DNA of 35,085 nucleotides from Alcaligenaceae bacterium (GCA_013205565.1 JABMMM010000022.1:1-35085); one strand, 5' to 3'. Positions 16,514-26,322 are shown, numbered from the stretch's first letter. Notes: generated by a model from the letters alone, not told the origin. Program-made: numbers and translations.

Positions 16514-16905
16514 TCGAGCATAATCGCAATGCGCTTGAACTGACCTTGGCGCATGGGTGGTTTGGCAGAGCCGTTGGTTGGCTGACGAAGCGCGAAATCC
16601 AGCCCTGCGAAGCCTTATGGTTAAAACCTTGCGCGGCGATTCACACCTTTGGCATGCGGTTCGCTTTGGGTGTATTTTTTTTGGATGCACAAGACCGCGT
16701 GATAAAAATTGTGCCCCGGCTTAAGCCTTTTAGCTTTGCGTTTTGTTTCCGTGCGACCTCGGTCATTGAAACTGCGGCCTTTCACCCACAAGACGCGGCT
16801 GTTATGGTGCGACGTCTTGTGCAGGCACTTGTTCGTCTGCAGACGCCAGAAACACAGAGGCGTAGCTTGGATAAAAACTACAGTACAAGACGGCGCCGCC
16901 AATGA
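16510..16905 (+). CDS. DUF192 family protein at the end of the tad operon
   Basis: The product is about 131 residues if it starts at TTG 16510, which overlaps the tadC stop as TTGA; an upstream GTG at 16453 would reach into tadC. The DUF192 signature is clear (GWLTKREIQPCEALWLKPC, then IHTFGMRFALGVFFLDAQDR), but the usual Ile-Asp after MRF reads Leu-Gly. DUF192 proteins have no firmly established role, and I infer none beyond the operon link. The last 45 residues lie beyond the core, end in an Arg-rich tail (STRRRRQ), and are encoded opposite the 3' end of the BPSS1780-type gene, so they may not be conserved. Confidence 0.65.
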   Translation: MIEHNRNALELTLAHGWFGRAVGWLTKREIQPCEALWLKPCAAIHTFGMRFALGVFFLDAQDRVIKIVPRLKPFSFAFCFRATSVIETAAFHPQDAAVMVRRLVQALVRLQTPETQRRSLDKNYSTRRRRQ

Positions 16906-17599
16906 TGTTGATGGGGACTTGGAGGGTGGCCGCGATCGAGCTCGATAACCCGGCCCAAACCAACACGCTCATGGCGCTGTCGATCGCGAGAAAAACGCCT
17001 AGCCAGCTGGCACCGTAGATTAAAAATACCCACTTGTTGCGCCAGCATGCAATGCCACTAAAAAATAAGGCCTGTAGTAAGCCGATCTTGTGCCAGGCCA
17101 CAAGCACGGGTGCATACCAAAATAACGCAGCCATCAACATATAAAAAATAGCAAAGATGATCATCGGCGTGCGCACTGCTTCAAGCAAGGGCATCAGGTT
17201 GTTTGAGCCTGTGAGTGCCTTGAGCGCTTCGGTGACCTCTGCAGCAAAGGGTATAAAGGCCAGCAGCCCTAGCAATAAACAAGTGGCTAAATACAAGGCT
17301 CCCATTCCGAGTAGTTTTTTGAAAACGGTGGGCGGCTTGAGCGGCTCGAGCCAATGGCTGAGCAGGATTTTATGCCCCTGCGCGGCATGCCGACCCGCAG
17401 ACAGTGTGACGACGGTTACCGCGGGCATCAGAATGACGAAGACGATTGGGCCGATTGGAGGTGTGATGCTTGCGATCATTAATAAAAGGCTAATGAACAT
17501 TGCCCACGAGAAAAACGCCAGGGGCTGCGTGCGAAATAGCGCCCAGCCCTCGCAGACCCACCGCCAGCCACTTAACGCATTGAGGGCAACAGCTTGCAT
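16802..17599 (-). CDS. BPSS1780-type polytopic membrane protein
   Basis: The 265-residue integral membrane protein has about five to six hydrophobic segments (for example AMFISLLLMIASITPPIGPI and MIIFAIFYMLMAALFWYAPV). It resembles the BPSS1780 family found downstream of homoserine kinase in Burkholderiales; the function is unknown. The start is ATG 17599, sharing one base with the thrB stop (TGATG) and preceded by AGGA six bases upstream. Its 3' end overlaps the convergent DUF192 gene by 104 bp, an unusually long antisense coding overlap. It is probably in one operon with thrB. Confidence 0.75.
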   Translation of the reverse strand: MQAVALNALSGWRWVCEGWALFRTQPLAFFSWAMFISLLLMIASITPPIGPIVFVILMPAVTVVTLSAGRHAAQGHKILLSHWLEPLKPPTVFKKLLGMGALYLATCLLLGLLAFIPFAAEVTEALKALTGSNNLMPLLEAVRTPMIIFAIFYMLMAALFWYAPVLVAWHKIGLLQALFFSGIACWRNKWVFLIYGASWLGVFLAIDSAMSVLVWAGLSSSIAATLQVPINIIGGAVLYCSFYPSYASVFLASADEQVPAQDVAP

Positions 17600-18576
17600 C
17601 AATCTTCCTTTGGTAAATCGGGGATCAGACCGACGGTTCGTTGCTGGAGTACACGTTCAAAGTGGCTAGGGTCGTGCGGCTTAAGTGTTTGTGCCGCACG
17701 GGGCAGGTAAAAATCATACAGGCGTGAGATCCAGAAGCGCAAAGCGGCCGCTCGCAGCAACGTCGGCCATAACAGGTGCTCAGCGGCGGTAAAGGGACGA
17801 AGACTTGCGTAGGCGCCTAACCAAGCCTGAACGTGTGCGGGCTTAAAACTGCCGGTATCTAAGTGGATACACCAGTCGTTGACACTCACTGCCACATCAA
17901 ACAGCCAGGTGTCGCAACCGGCAAAATAGAAATCGATGAGCCCACCCATTTTAGGTTGCTGGTGGCTACCTGCAAAAAGCACATTGTCTCTGAACAAATC
18001 GCAGTGCGAAGGGCCAAAGGGCAAGCTTTTGTATGGTTCTGTCAGAGCAACCGCACGCTGTTCGTCTAAGCTTTGGGTCAGGAGCGCGGCCAGGCTTGAG
18101 GGTAAGTAGGGTAAAACCACCGGCGCGGTTTGCTCCCACCAGGCAAGGCCTCGCAGATTGGGTTGGGTCAGGGCAAAGTTTTTTGTGGCAAGGTGAGTGC
18201 GGGCCAAGGTTTGCCCGGCTAGCGCACAGTGCTCGACCGTCGGTGCGGGCTCGTAAGCACCCGCCAGTCGGCTAACAATCGCTGCGGGTTTGTCCGCCAA
18301 CGTTGAAAGGCGCGAGCCGTCTAAACGAGTTTGTGGGTAGGGCACAGGCACGTCGCGTTGCGCGAGGTGGTGCATCAATTCGATATAAAAGGGTAGTTGT
18401 GTGGCAGTCAAGACTTCAAAAATCGTTAAGACATATTCGCCGCGCGTCGTTGTCAGAAAAAAATTGCTGTTTTCGATACCGGCCGCGATGCCTCGCAGCG
18501 CAACAAAGTCACCTAAGTCATAGCTTATTAGCAGCGAGCGTGCGCTATCGTCACTGACAAGGGTAAAAACGGCCAT
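17599..18576 (-). CDS. thrB: Homoserine kinase (APH-fold, ThrB type)
   Basis: The 325-residue enzyme phosphorylates L-homoserine to O-phosphohomoserine in threonine biosynthesis. It is the aminoglycoside-phosphotransferase-like form used by many proteobacteria, not the GHMP kinase. Visible motifs are the N-terminal [20 protein letters not shown], the catalytic loop [11 protein letters not shown] (His191, Asp193) and the metal-binding IDFYFAG (from Ile214). Full length. It is coupled to the membrane-protein gene downstream and divergent from dusA across a 190-bp gap, in which only a TAAAAT-like -10 (18716-18721, toward dusA) stands out. Confidence 0.9.
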   Translation of the reverse strand: MAVFTLVSDDSARSLLISYDLGDFVALRGIAAGIENSNFFLTTTRGEYVLTIFEVLTATQLPFYIELMHHLAQRDVPVPYPQTRLDGSRLSTLADKPAAIVSRLAGAYEPAPTVEHCALAGQTLARTHLATKNFALTQPNLRGLAWWEQTAPVVLPYLPSSLAALLTQSLDEQRAVALTEPYKSLPFGPSHCDLFRDNVLFAGSHQQPKMGGLIDFYFAGCDTWLFDVAVSVNDWCIHLDTGSFKPAHVQAWLGAYASLRPFTAAEHLLWPTLLRAAALRFWISRLYDFYLPRAAQTLKPHDPSHFERVLQQRTVGLIPDLPKED

Positions 18577-18766
18577 AAAACATCACAAAAAGTTAAGTGG
18601 ATACTAGACACATGCCGCAGCAAGACCGCAAATACTGACGTCTGTGCGAAGTTTAACAAGAAGTAGAAAAACACTCTTTGACCCCCCGCGTTGCGTGGTT
18701 AAGCGGCGGCAGGCGTAAAATTCGCGTTTTCTGGCAAAAATAGTTGCTGTTTGCCTTTCGACCGAT

Positions 18767-19825
18767 ATGTTGAGCGATCTGAATCCCCCGCCATCCGTAA
18801 AGTTAAGCGTTCAAGCCGGCCCATCTAAAGACTGGCGGCTTTGTGTCGCGCCCATGATCGACGTCACTGACCGTCATTGCCGTTATTTTCATCGCTTACT
18901 GGCGCCTAAAGCGCGCCTGTACACCGAGATGATTACCACCGGCGCCTTGCTGCATGGTGATGCGTCCAGGCACCTTGATTTTCATACAGACGAGAGTCCG
19001 GTGGCCTTGCAACTCGGGGGCAGTGAGCCCGAGGCGCTGGTGCGTTCGGCAAAACTCGGCGAGCAGTGGGGCTACGACGAAATTAATTTAAATTGTGGTT
19101 GCCCGTCTGAACGTGTGCAAAAGGGCGCGTTTGGGGCTTGTTTGATGGCCGAGCCAAGCTTGGTCGCCGACTGTATCAAGGCGATGCAAGATGCGGTAAG
19201 TCTGCCCGTCACGGTCAAGCATCGCTTGGGGTTAGACAAAAATGAATCTTACGATTTTGTGCGTGACTTTGTCGGCGCAAGCTATGACGTTGGTTGCCGT
19301 GTTTTTATTGTGCATGCGCGTAACGCTGTGCTCAAAGGCTTGTCGCCAAAAGATAATCGCGAGGTGCCGCCCTTGAGATACGAACAGGCCGCTCGGTTAA
19401 AAAAAGATTTTCCGCAAGCCACTATTGTGCTCAATGGCGGTCTCACCACGCTAGAGGATTGTGAGGCAGCGATGCACGAGTTCGACGGCGTGATGCTGGG
19501 CCGTTCACCTTGGCATGACCCCTCGGTGTTGTCGCGCCTGTCGCAGGCTTGGTGGCCGCAGCTTGAGCTTAAAGCAGAGGCCGCGGTGATTGACGCGCTA
19601 ATTGCTTACGCTGCGCGCGAACTGGCCGCTAAGACGCCGCTGCGCATCGTGGTTCGCCCGCTGCTTGGGTTGTTTAATGGTCGCTCAAACTCGCGTGTCT
19701 GGCGGCGCATGTTGTCAGACTCAGTGCTATTAAGACAAGACGATCCAGAACTCATCAGGCTCGCGTGGCAGCAGGTAGGCGGCCTGGCGATCCGTGGCGC
19801 GCGCGACTCTGAGCTTGAGGTCTAG
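18767..19825 (+). CDS. dusA: tRNA-dihydrouridine(20/20a) synthase
   Basis: The 352-residue FMN enzyme reduces uridine 20/20a in the tRNA D-loop using NADPH. The sequence shows the FMN-barrel start LCVAPMIDVTDRHCR, then EINLNCGCPSERVQKGAFGA with the catalytic Cys112, VKHRLGLD, IVHARNA and the late NGGL. The C-terminal helical domain is complete (RPLLGLFNGRSNSRVWRR). DusA rather than DusB or DusC is indicated by the HCRYFHRLL and HARNAVLKGLSPK patterns. No integrase or prophage lies beside it, although dusA is a known integration target. It converges on the CBS gene 29 bp away. Confidence 0.93.
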   Translation: MLSDLNPPPSVKLSVQAGPSKDWRLCVAPMIDVTDRHCRYFHRLLAPKARLYTEMITTGALLHGDASRHLDFHTDESPVALQLGGSEPEALVRSAKLGEQWGYDEINLNCGCPSERVQKGAFGACLMAEPSLVADCIKAMQDAVSLPVTVKHRLGLDKNESYDFVRDFVGASYDVGCRVFIVHARNAVLKGLSPKDNREVPPLRYEQAARLKKDFPQATIVLNGGLTTLEDCEAAMHEFDGVMLGRSPWHDPSVLSRLSQAWWPQLELKAEAAVIDALIAYAARELAAKTPLRIVVRPLLGLFNGRSNSRVWRRMLSDSVLLRQDDPELIRLAWQQVGGLAIRGARDSELEV

Positions 19826-19854
19826 TCGCTCGAGGCCCAGGCGTGGCGAGAGGC

Positions 19855-20316
19855 CTAGGCGCTGGTGCCAGGCGTTGGGCTGTCGGGCCAGTCTCGTATA
19901 TAGGCCTTGAGCAGCGAGTTTTCAAATTTTTGCGCGGCGGCAAGTGCTTGCGCCATGTCATAAAAAGAGATGATTCCCAAGAGCATCTCGCCCTCTATCA
20001 CCGGAACATAGCGCGAGTGGTGAGCAAGCATGAGTCGTTGAACTTCGTGGGCCAGGGTTTCGGGGCTCACGCTGACTGGCTCTTGCTCCATGATCGTGCC
20101 GATTAAGACGTTGCCGATCGCACCGTGCTGCGTATTCAAGTGGCGGATGATTTCACGAAACGTCAGCATACCCACAAGTTTTCCGCGCTGCATAATGACG
20201 AGCGACCCAATATCATGGGTGCTCATGGTTTCAATGGCTTGAGTCACCAAGGTTTCGGGCGTGGCGGTAAAAAGGGTGTTGCCTTTAACTTTTAGAACTT
20301 CACTGACTTTTAGCAT
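19855..20316 (-). CDS. CBS-domain pair protein
   Basis: The 153-residue protein consists of two CBS motifs (about residues 10-65 and 75-135) and no catalytic domain. Landmarks are TMSTHDIGSLVIMQRGKLVG and LMLAHHSRYVPVIEGEMLLG, then IISFYDMAQAL. Stand-alone CBS pairs usually bind adenosine nucleotides and act as energy sensors; the partner is unknown. It starts inside the 3' end of the YihY/BrkB gene (17-bp overlap), so the two are probably cotranscribed. A ribosome-binding site (AGGG, 6 nt away) precedes its ATG. Confidence 0.85.
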   Translation of the reverse strand: MLKVSEVLKVKGNTLFTATPETLVTQAIETMSTHDIGSLVIMQRGKLVGMLTFREIIRHLNTQHGAIGNVLIGTIMEQEPVSVSPETLAHEVQRLMLAHHSRYVPVIEGEMLLGIISFYDMAQALAAAQKFENSLLKAYIRDWPDSPTPGTSA

Positions 20317-21583
20317 GAGTGTCCCTTGCGTTGCTGCTCTCTGATTTGGATTGTAGTGGGTGGGTCAGAGCGGCGTCATGGTGTTGCAAAACTTCGGCCA
20401 GCGTGGGGTCTGCGCGAGCGGTCATCAGGTCGCTCAGTGCCTGCGCTAAAAATGGTTGCTCTGTGAGTTTAATCGAGCTGCGGTCAAGCGTTGTTTTGTC
20501 AACCAGAGTGCCGAACTTTGTTTGTTCGGGATCGCAGGTCAACAGCCAGCGCTCGTGCGTGGCACCGGGGGCAACCATCACCAGACCTAGTGCACTTAAG
20601 GTCGCGAGTTGTCGCTCAAGAAGATTGAGTGGGCTGTTTAACACCCTCACCAACTCAGCGGTGCTGCAGCCTGGGGGTAAGCCGCCTCGTGCTTGGCTAA
20701 GCGTCTTCAATAGCGTCAGGGCGTCGATGAGGGCGCCTCCAGGCAAGAGCGTCGGGTCGAGGCGACCCATGCGCACAAGTGGAAGGTTCGCGGCGACTAA
20801 GGCACCGACTAAGATGCCCAACCAGCAAAGGTAAATCCAGATCAAAAATACCGGCAGCGCAGCGAAAGCGCCATAGATCATGGTGTAGGTCGAAAATTGC
20901 GAGACATACAAACCAAAACCAATTTTCATGATTTCAAGAATCACTGCCGAGACGAGCCCCCCGAGCAGTGCATCCATTCGTTTGACTCGGGTGTTGGGCA
21001 CCACAATAAACAGCGCGGCCAGGGCCAGTCCGCCTAGCACGACAGGTAGGAGCTTGAACGCGAGTTCTAACAAAAGCGGCATGCCTGCAAGCAAACCAAG
21101 CGACTCTTTCGCCAAAAAGGTGGTGGCATAAAGGCTTGCTCCGGCAAGCACGGGGCCCAATGAGATCACTGCCCAATACACCAGCAAGCGGTGGGCCAGC
21201 CGGCGTTGTCGATCGACCTTCCAAATAGTGTTGAGTGCGGCCTCAACTGACATCATCAAGAGAACGACTGTCAACACCAGAAACGCTCCGCCAATCGCCG
21301 TCAAGCTTGAGGCTTTGGAGGCGAACTCATTGAGATACGTCATAATATTTTCTGAGACCGCAGGGGGCATCAGGTTATTGCTTAAAAACGCTTGTAGGGC
21401 GTCGCTAAATTCCTTAAAAAGTGGAAACGCCGTAAACAGTGACAGCGCAACCGCCAACAAGGGCACAATTGATAGAACGGTGCTAAAGGTTAAGCTCGCG
21501 GCCATTTGCAGCGTGTTGGCGGCCACCACTCTTTGACTGGCAAAGCGAAGAAGCTGGCGAAAACCAAGAGCATTGGTTGACAT
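20300..21583 (-). CDS. YihY/BrkB family inner-membrane protein
   Basis: The 427-residue protein has about six membrane helices in the first 290 residues. The family signatures are AASLTFSTVLSIVPLLAVAL near the start, then EAALNTIWKV and YGAFAALPVFLIWIYLCWL. The soluble C-terminal third resembles the winged-helix-like tail of longer family members. YihY proteins were once called ribonuclease BN, wrongly; the BrkB name comes from Bordetella serum resistance. The real role is unclear. The ATG at 21583 is preferred to an upstream ATG at 21808 because family members begin just before the AASLTF helix, and the longer version would overlap the divergent DUF2069 gene by about 95 bp. Confidence 0.85.
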   Translation of the reverse strand: MSTNALGFRQLLRFASQRVVAANTLQMAASLTFSTVLSIVPLLAVALSLFTAFPLFKEFSDALQAFLSNNLMPPAVSENIMTYLNEFASKASSLTAIGGAFLVLTVVLLMMSVEAALNTIWKVDRQRRLAHRLLVYWAVISLGPVLAGASLYATTFLAKESLGLLAGMPLLLELAFKLLPVVLGGLALAALFIVVPNTRVKRMDALLGGLVSAVILEIMKIGFGLYVSQFSTYTMIYGAFAALPVFLIWIYLCWLGILVGALVAANLPLVRMGRLDPTLLPGGALIDALTLLKTLSQARGGLPPGCSTAELVRVLNSPLNLLERQLATLSALGLVMVAPGATHERWLLTCDPEQTKFGTLVDKTTLDRSSIKLTEQPFLAQALSDLMTARADPTLAEVLQHHDAALTHPLQSKSESSNARDTHAKSQ

Positions 21584-21714
21584 GAGGGTGACGATTTGTT
21601 GTTTTGTGGCAGCCGACACACACGACGGCTCTCTGCGGGTGATAATAGCAGCGTCTCCCCTAAAAGGGCTTTTGTCGGCCGTGCTGGCCGTCTCAATGTC
21701 ACGCAGCGCAAACG

Positions 21715-22152
21715 ATGTCAATTCAGGTAGATCCACACCCCTCTGTCGCCCGCTTAAATGTTGCATTGCAACGCGCTGCCTCGCTGAGTCTGTTAGCGTT
21801 GTTTGCACTTTGCTTGCTGTGGGAAACCTGGCTGGCGCCTCTCAGGCCCGGTGGAACCTTGCTATTTTTGAAGGCGCTGCCCTTGGCGTTTGCGATTCGC
21901 GGGGTAGTGCAAGGTAGTCTTTACACCATTCAGTGGGCCTCGATGTTAGTGCTGTTGTATTTGATGGAAGGCGTCGTTCGGGTGGTGTCTGATCCGCCCG
22001 GGCCTTCAATCTTGCTGGCCTGGTTCGAGATCGTCTTGGCCACCATTTTCTTTTTTTGTTCGGTTTTTTATGTGCGACCTGCAAAACAAATCGTAAAAGC
22101 GGCACAGAAGGCCGAGAAATTAAAAGAAAAAGAAAACAACCGAAATGCGTAA
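21715..22152 (+). CDS. DUF2069 family membrane protein
   Basis: The 145-residue product has three to four hydrophobic helices (SLLALFALCLLWETWLAPLR, LLFLKALPLAFAIRGV, WASMLVLLYLMEGVVRVVSD, IVLATIFFFCSVFYVR) and a Lys/Glu-rich cytoplasmic tail. The pattern around LKALPLAFAIRGVVQGSLYT matches the DUF2069 family. No function is known. It lies 13 bp upstream of selO on the same strand and is divergent from the YihY gene. Confidence 0.8.
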   Translation: MSIQVDPHPSVARLNVALQRAASLSLLALFALCLLWETWLAPLRPGGTLLFLKALPLAFAIRGVVQGSLYTIQWASMLVLLYLMEGVVRVVSDPPGPSILLAWFEIVLATIFFFCSVFYVRPAKQIVKAAQKAEKLKEKENNRNA

Positions 22153-22165
22153 ACTGTAGACAACC

Positions 22166-23713
22166 ATGACGTCGAACTCTTGCTTTGAAGCACTTCCTAA
22201 GCCAAACTCTTTTGCACAACTGCCGCCAGAGTTTTATACGCGGCTGCCGACCACGCCTCTGAACGAGCCGCGCTTGCTGCACGCTAGCGCTGAAGTGGCA
22301 GCGTTACTTGGGTTGCCGCTCGAGGCGCTCAGTACGCCAGAGTTTTTAGCAGTGGTCAGCGGCTCTGTGCCTCTTCCGGGCGGAGCCACGCTAGCGGCGG
22401 TCTACAGCGGACACCAGTTCGGTGTTTGGGCTGGACAGCTTGGCGATGGTCGTGCACATTTGCTAGGCGAGATACAAGGGCCAGAAGGTAGTGTTGAGCT
22501 GCAACTCAAGGGGGCAGGCATGACGCCTTATTCCCGCATGGGCGATGGGCGCGCAGTGGTGCGCTCGTCGGTGCGTGAGTATTTGGCCAGTCATGCAATG
22601 CAGGGTTTAGGCATCCCGACCACGCGCGCCTTGTCGTTGGTGTCTGCGTCAAATCCAGTGATGCGCGAAACCGTTGAAACGGCTGCAGTGGTTGCCCGAG
22701 TGGCACCGAGTTTTGTGCGCTTTGGTTCCTTTGAGCACTGGGCGTCTCGCAAGCGTCCTGACCATTTACGAACGCTGGCCGACTATGTGATTGATCGGTT
22801 TTACCCTGACTGCCGTACGCGCATCGCTCAAGCCACAGCGCCCGCTTACACTTCTTATGTTCAGTTATTGCGCAGGGTCGTGCAACGAACTGCGACGCTT
22901 ATGGCTGACTGGCAAGTGGTTGGGTTTTGTCACGGCGTGATGAACACGGACAACATGTCGATTTTGGGTCTAACGCTTGATTATGGCCCTTATGGTTTCA
23001 TGGATGGCTTTGACGCCAGGCATATTTGCAATCACACCGACAGCAACGGGCGCTATGCCTGGCACGCGCAGCCAGCGGTCGCCCACTGGAACCTATATCA
23101 GCTCGCCAATAGTCTGCACGAGATCGTGCCCGACACTGAGCCTCTGCAAGCCGCGCTCAACGAGTTTGAACCCATTTTTCTAGACGCAATGCAATCGCGC
23201 CTGAGCCAGAAACTGGGCTTAGGTCGCTGGCAGTCGGGTGACGAAACTCTGATCGACGACCTCTGGAGTTTGATGCAAGGCAGTCATGCCGACTTTACCC
23301 TGACCTTCAGGCAATTGGCCTATGCGCCGGGTTTGACGCTGGCGTCGCAAGCGCAGATCGAGCGTGATCTCGGTCAGACAGTGAGTGCCAACCTGACGCC
23401 TTTTGTCGATTTATTTGTGGATCGTGCTGCCGCGCTGGTCTGGCTAGAAGCCTACGCCAAGCGGCTGGGGCCAGAGCCCACCCAAAACTGGCAAGAGCGG
23501 GTCGCAGGGATGCTGGCAGTCAACCCACTCTATGTTTTGCGCAATCACCTCGCGCAGCAGGCGATCGAGGCCGCTGAACGTGGTGACGCGGCTGAGATCG
23601 CGCGGCAAATGAATGTCCTGCGCAATCCCTTTGTCGCTCAGACGGGTCAAGAGGCTTATGCGGTTGCGCCAGCCGCCGGGGCACCGCATTTAGAGGTGAG
23701 TTGCTCGTCATGA
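22166..23713 (+). CDS. selO: SelO/YdiU pseudokinase protein adenylyltransferase
   Basis: The 515-residue full-length SelO family protein has a kinase-like fold that binds ATP upside-down and AMPylates proteins on Ser, Thr or Tyr in redox homeostasis (as shown for E. coli and human SelO). Landmarks are YSGHQFGVWAGQLGDGRA, LQLKGAGMTPYSRMGDGRA, VGFCHGVMNTDNMSILGLT and LDYGPYGFMDGFD. The C-terminal SCSS includes the Cys that is selenocysteine in eukaryotic SelO. It is close behind the DUF2069 gene. Confidence 0.93.
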   Translation: MTSNSCFEALPKPNSFAQLPPEFYTRLPTTPLNEPRLLHASAEVAALLGLPLEALSTPEFLAVVSGSVPLPGGATLAAVYSGHQFGVWAGQLGDGRAHLLGEIQGPEGSVELQLKGAGMTPYSRMGDGRAVVRSSVREYLASHAMQGLGIPTTRALSLVSASNPVMRETVETAAVVARVAPSFVRFGSFEHWASRKRPDHLRTLADYVIDRFYPDCRTRIAQATAPAYTSYVQLLRRVVQRTATLMADWQVVGFCHGVMNTDNMSILGLTLDYGPYGFMDGFDARHICNHTDSNGRYAWHAQPAVAHWNLYQLANSLHEIVPDTEPLQAALNEFEPIFLDAMQSRLSQKLGLGRWQSGDETLIDDLWSLMQGSHADFTLTFRQLAYAPGLTLASQAQIERDLGQTVSANLTPFVDLFVDRAAALVWLEAYAKRLGPEPTQNWQERVAGMLAVNPLYVLRNHLAQQAIEAAERGDAAEIARQMNVLRNPFVAQTGQEAYAVAPAAGAPHLEVSCSS

Positions 23714-23780
23714 TGCAATAATGCTGTACTAAGGGCTTGCGGGCCCCTGTTCTGCTCATTTTTTTCGGTACTTGCCGCCT

Positions 23781-24839
23781 ATGTCTGGTAACACGCTCGG
23801 TACACTATTTTGTGTGACTAATTTTGGTGAATCTCATGGCCCTGCAATTGGCTGTGTCGTAGACGGCTGCCCACCTGGTTTAGTGCTTTGCGAGCAAGAT
23901 ATTCAAGTGGAACTCGATCGTCGTCGGCCCGGCACCTCACGCCACGTGACTCAACGTCAAGAGGCTGATCAGGTTGAAATTTTGTCTGGGGTCTATGAGG
24001 GCAAAACTACCGGCACACCTATTGCGCTATTGATTCGTAATGTGGATGCGCGCAGCAAAGATTACAGCGCGATTGCAGACACGTTCAGGCCGGGTCATGC
24101 CGATTTCACTTATTTCAATAAGTACGGTGCTCGCGACCCGCGCGGCGGTGGACGTTCGTCAGCACGGTTAACAGCCCCAACAGTGGCGGCTGGTGCGATC
24201 GCCAAGAAATGGCTCGCCGAGCACTTCGGCATCAAGGTGCGTGGCTACATGAGCCAGCTTGGGCCCATCTCCATGCCGTTTGTCAGCTGGGATCATGTCC
24301 CAAATAACCCGTTTTACGCGGCCAATGACACCAGCACGACTGAGCTCGAGGCCTACATGGATCAATTGCGACGCGATGGCGACTCTGTGGGCGCACGCAT
24401 TGAAGTGGTCGCAGAGGGCTTGCCGGCTGGTTGGGGTGAGCCCATCTATGATCGACTAGACGCCGACATCGCCTACGCAATGATGGGGCTAAACGCCGTT
24501 AAAGGGGTTGAAATTGGCTCAGGTTTCAAAAGTATTGAGCAACGTGGCTCTGAGCATGGCGACGAAATCACGCCAGAGGGCTTTTTAACGAATAATGCTG
24601 GCGGTGTGTTGGGTGGGATTTCGACTGGGCAACCCATTACGGTGAGCGTGGCGATCAAGCCAACCTCGAGTATTCGCACCGAACGGCGCTCGATTGACCG
24701 CGCGGGTAACCCAGTGATGGTGCAAACCTTAGGCCGCCATGACCCCTGTGTCGGGATTCGCGCGACCCCGATTGCCGAGGCCTTGCTGGCTTTAATTTTG
24801 ATCGATCACGCCTTGCGTCACCGTGCGCAGTGCGGCTAG
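23781..24839 (+). CDS. aroC: Chorismate synthase
   Basis: The 352-residue enzyme converts 5-enolpyruvylshikimate 3-phosphate to chorismate with reduced FMN, the last step of the common aromatic pathway. The three family signatures are visible: [18 protein letters not shown] near the N-terminus, then [17 protein letters not shown], and [16 protein letters not shown] near the C-terminus. The ATG at 23781 is chosen over a TTG three codons earlier because AroC starts just before the GNTLG segment. It lies 67 bp behind selO and 68 bp ahead of leuC. Confidence 0.95.
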   Translation: MSGNTLGTLFCVTNFGESHGPAIGCVVDGCPPGLVLCEQDIQVELDRRRPGTSRHVTQRQEADQVEILSGVYEGKTTGTPIALLIRNVDARSKDYSAIADTFRPGHADFTYFNKYGARDPRGGGRSSARLTAPTVAAGAIAKKWLAEHFGIKVRGYMSQLGPISMPFVSWDHVPNNPFYAANDTSTTELEAYMDQLRRDGDSVGARIEVVAEGLPAGWGEPIYDRLDADIAYAMMGLNAVKGVEIGSGFKSIEQRGSEHGDEITPEGFLTNNAGGVLGGISTGQPITVSVAIKPTSSIRTERRSIDRAGNPVMVQTLGRHDPCVGIRATPIAEALLALILIDHALRHRAQCG

Positions 24840-24907
24840 GCCCTAGGCTCGCTATGGCATAATCAAAGGCTACCCCTTTACAACGTCTGTTTGGCAGATA
24901 AATCGTC

Positions 24908-26317
24908 ATGAAAAAAACTCTATACGACAAGCTTTGGGACGCCCATGTGGTTCACGAAGAACCAGATGGCACCGCAATTTTGTATATCGATCGTCATTTA
25001 CTGCACGAGGTCACAAGCCCTCAGGCTTTTGAAGGCCTTGATCTGGCTGGTCGCCCGCTTTGGCGTCTCAATGCCAACCTGGCCGTCGCCGATCACAACG
25101 TGCCCACCGTGGCGAGTGACCGTGCCCAAGGCATTACTGATCCGGTATCCAAGTTGCAGGTCGATACACTTGATGCAAATTGCGTGAAGCACAATGTCAT
25201 TGAATTTCGCATGAACGATTTGCGTCAGGGCATTGTTCACGTGATTGGCCCTGAGCAAGGCGCAACCTTGCCTGGCATGACCGTTGTTTGTGGCGATTCG
25301 CATACCAGCACGCATGGCGCTTTCGGTGCCTTGGCTTTTGGTATTGGTACCTCTGAAGTCGAACACGTCATGGCCACGCAAACATTGCAAGCCAAGAAAA
25401 ACAAAAATATGTTGGTGCGTGTCGAGGGCACCTTGCCTATTGGCTGTACTGCCAAAGACGTGATCCTGTATGTGATTGGTCAAATTGGCACGGCCGGTGG
25501 CACAGGGCACGCGATTGAATTCGCTGGCAGCACCATTCGCGGCTTATCGATGGAAGGCCGCATGACGTTATGCAACATGGCGATTGAAGCTGGTGCGCGT
25601 TCAGGCATGGTGGCGGTTGATCAAAAGACAATCGATTATTGTGTGGGTCGCCCCTTTTCGCCAAGCGGCGCACTGTGGGATGCCGCGGTCGTCTACTGGA
25701 AAACATTGCACACTGACGAGGGTGCTTTCTTTGATCGTGTCGTCGAGATTGATGCGCGCCAAATTGTGCCTCAGGTCACTTGGGGGACTTCACCCGAGAT
25801 GGTCTTACCCGTCACCGGCCGTGTGCCTGATCCAGATCGCGAAAAGGACGACATGCGTCGCGAGGGGATGGAACGCGCCTTGGTGTACATGGGTCTGAAG
25901 CCCAATACGCTGATCGAAGACATTAAGATTGATCGCGTGTTTATCGGCTCGTGCACTAACTCGCGTATTGAAGATTTGCGCGCTGCGGCGGTTGTTGCTC
26001 GGGGTCGCAAGGTCGCCAGTAATGTGCGTCAGGCACTCGTGGTGGCGGGCTCGGGCTTGGTCAAAGCGCAAGCCGAACGTGAAGGCCTAGACAAGATTTT
26101 TATCGAGGCTGGTTTTGAATGGCGCGAGCCAGGTTGTTCAATGTGTCTGGCCATGAACGCCGATCGCATCGAGCCCGGCGAGCGTTGTGCTTCGACTTCA
26201 AACCGCAATTTTGAAGGGCGCCAAGGGCAGGGTGGTCGCACCCATCTCGTGAGTCCAGCCATGGCAGCCGCTGCAGCCGTGTCGGGTCATTTCGTTGACG
26301 TACGTAACCTTCGGTAA
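24908..26317 (+). CDS. leuC: 3-isopropylmalate dehydratase large subunit
   Basis: The 469-residue aconitase-family subunit isomerises 2-isopropylmalate to 3-isopropylmalate in leucine synthesis, with LeuD. The 4Fe-4S cluster ligands are Cys349 (GSCTNSR), Cys410 and Cys413 (PGCSMC). [20 protein letters not shown] is the other aconitase signature. Full length. It is followed after 5 bp by leuD; the entericidin or other small genes sometimes found between them in related bacteria are absent. Confidence 0.96.
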   Translation: MKKTLYDKLWDAHVVHEEPDGTAILYIDRHLLHEVTSPQAFEGLDLAGRPLWRLNANLAVADHNVPTVASDRAQGITDPVSKLQVDTLDANCVKHNVIEFRMNDLRQGIVHVIGPEQGATLPGMTVVCGDSHTSTHGAFGALAFGIGTSEVEHVMATQTLQAKKNKNMLVRVEGTLPIGCTAKDVILYVIGQIGTAGGTGHAIEFAGSTIRGLSMEGRMTLCNMAIEAGARSGMVAVDQKTIDYCVGRPFSPSGALWDAAVVYWKTLHTDEGAFFDRVVEIDARQIVPQVTWGTSPEMVLPVTGRVPDPDREKDDMRREGMERALVYMGLKPNTLIEDIKIDRVFIGSCTNSRIEDLRAAAVVARGRKVASNVRQALVVAGSGLVKAQAEREGLDKIFIEAGFEWREPGCSMCLAMNADRIEPGERCASTSNRNFEGRQGQGGRTHLVSPAMAAAAAVSGHFVDVRNLR

Positions 26318-26322
26318 ACATC

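Noticed and set aside
18767-19854. dusA as an occupied integration site
   Set aside because: dusA is a known integration target, but no integrase, direct repeats or phage genes flank it here.
20319-20834. Forward frame of 171 codons inside the YihY/BrkB gene
   Set aside because: It is antisense to a conserved membrane protein, Ser/Arg-rich, and has no signal or domain features.
21584-21808. N-terminal 75-codon extension of the YihY/BrkB gene
   Set aside because: The extra residues are hydrophilic, not family-like, and overlap the divergent DUF2069 gene start.
24858-24863. CATAAT as a -10 element for leuC
   Set aside because: No acceptable -35 lies 16-18 nt upstream, so I do not call a promoter.
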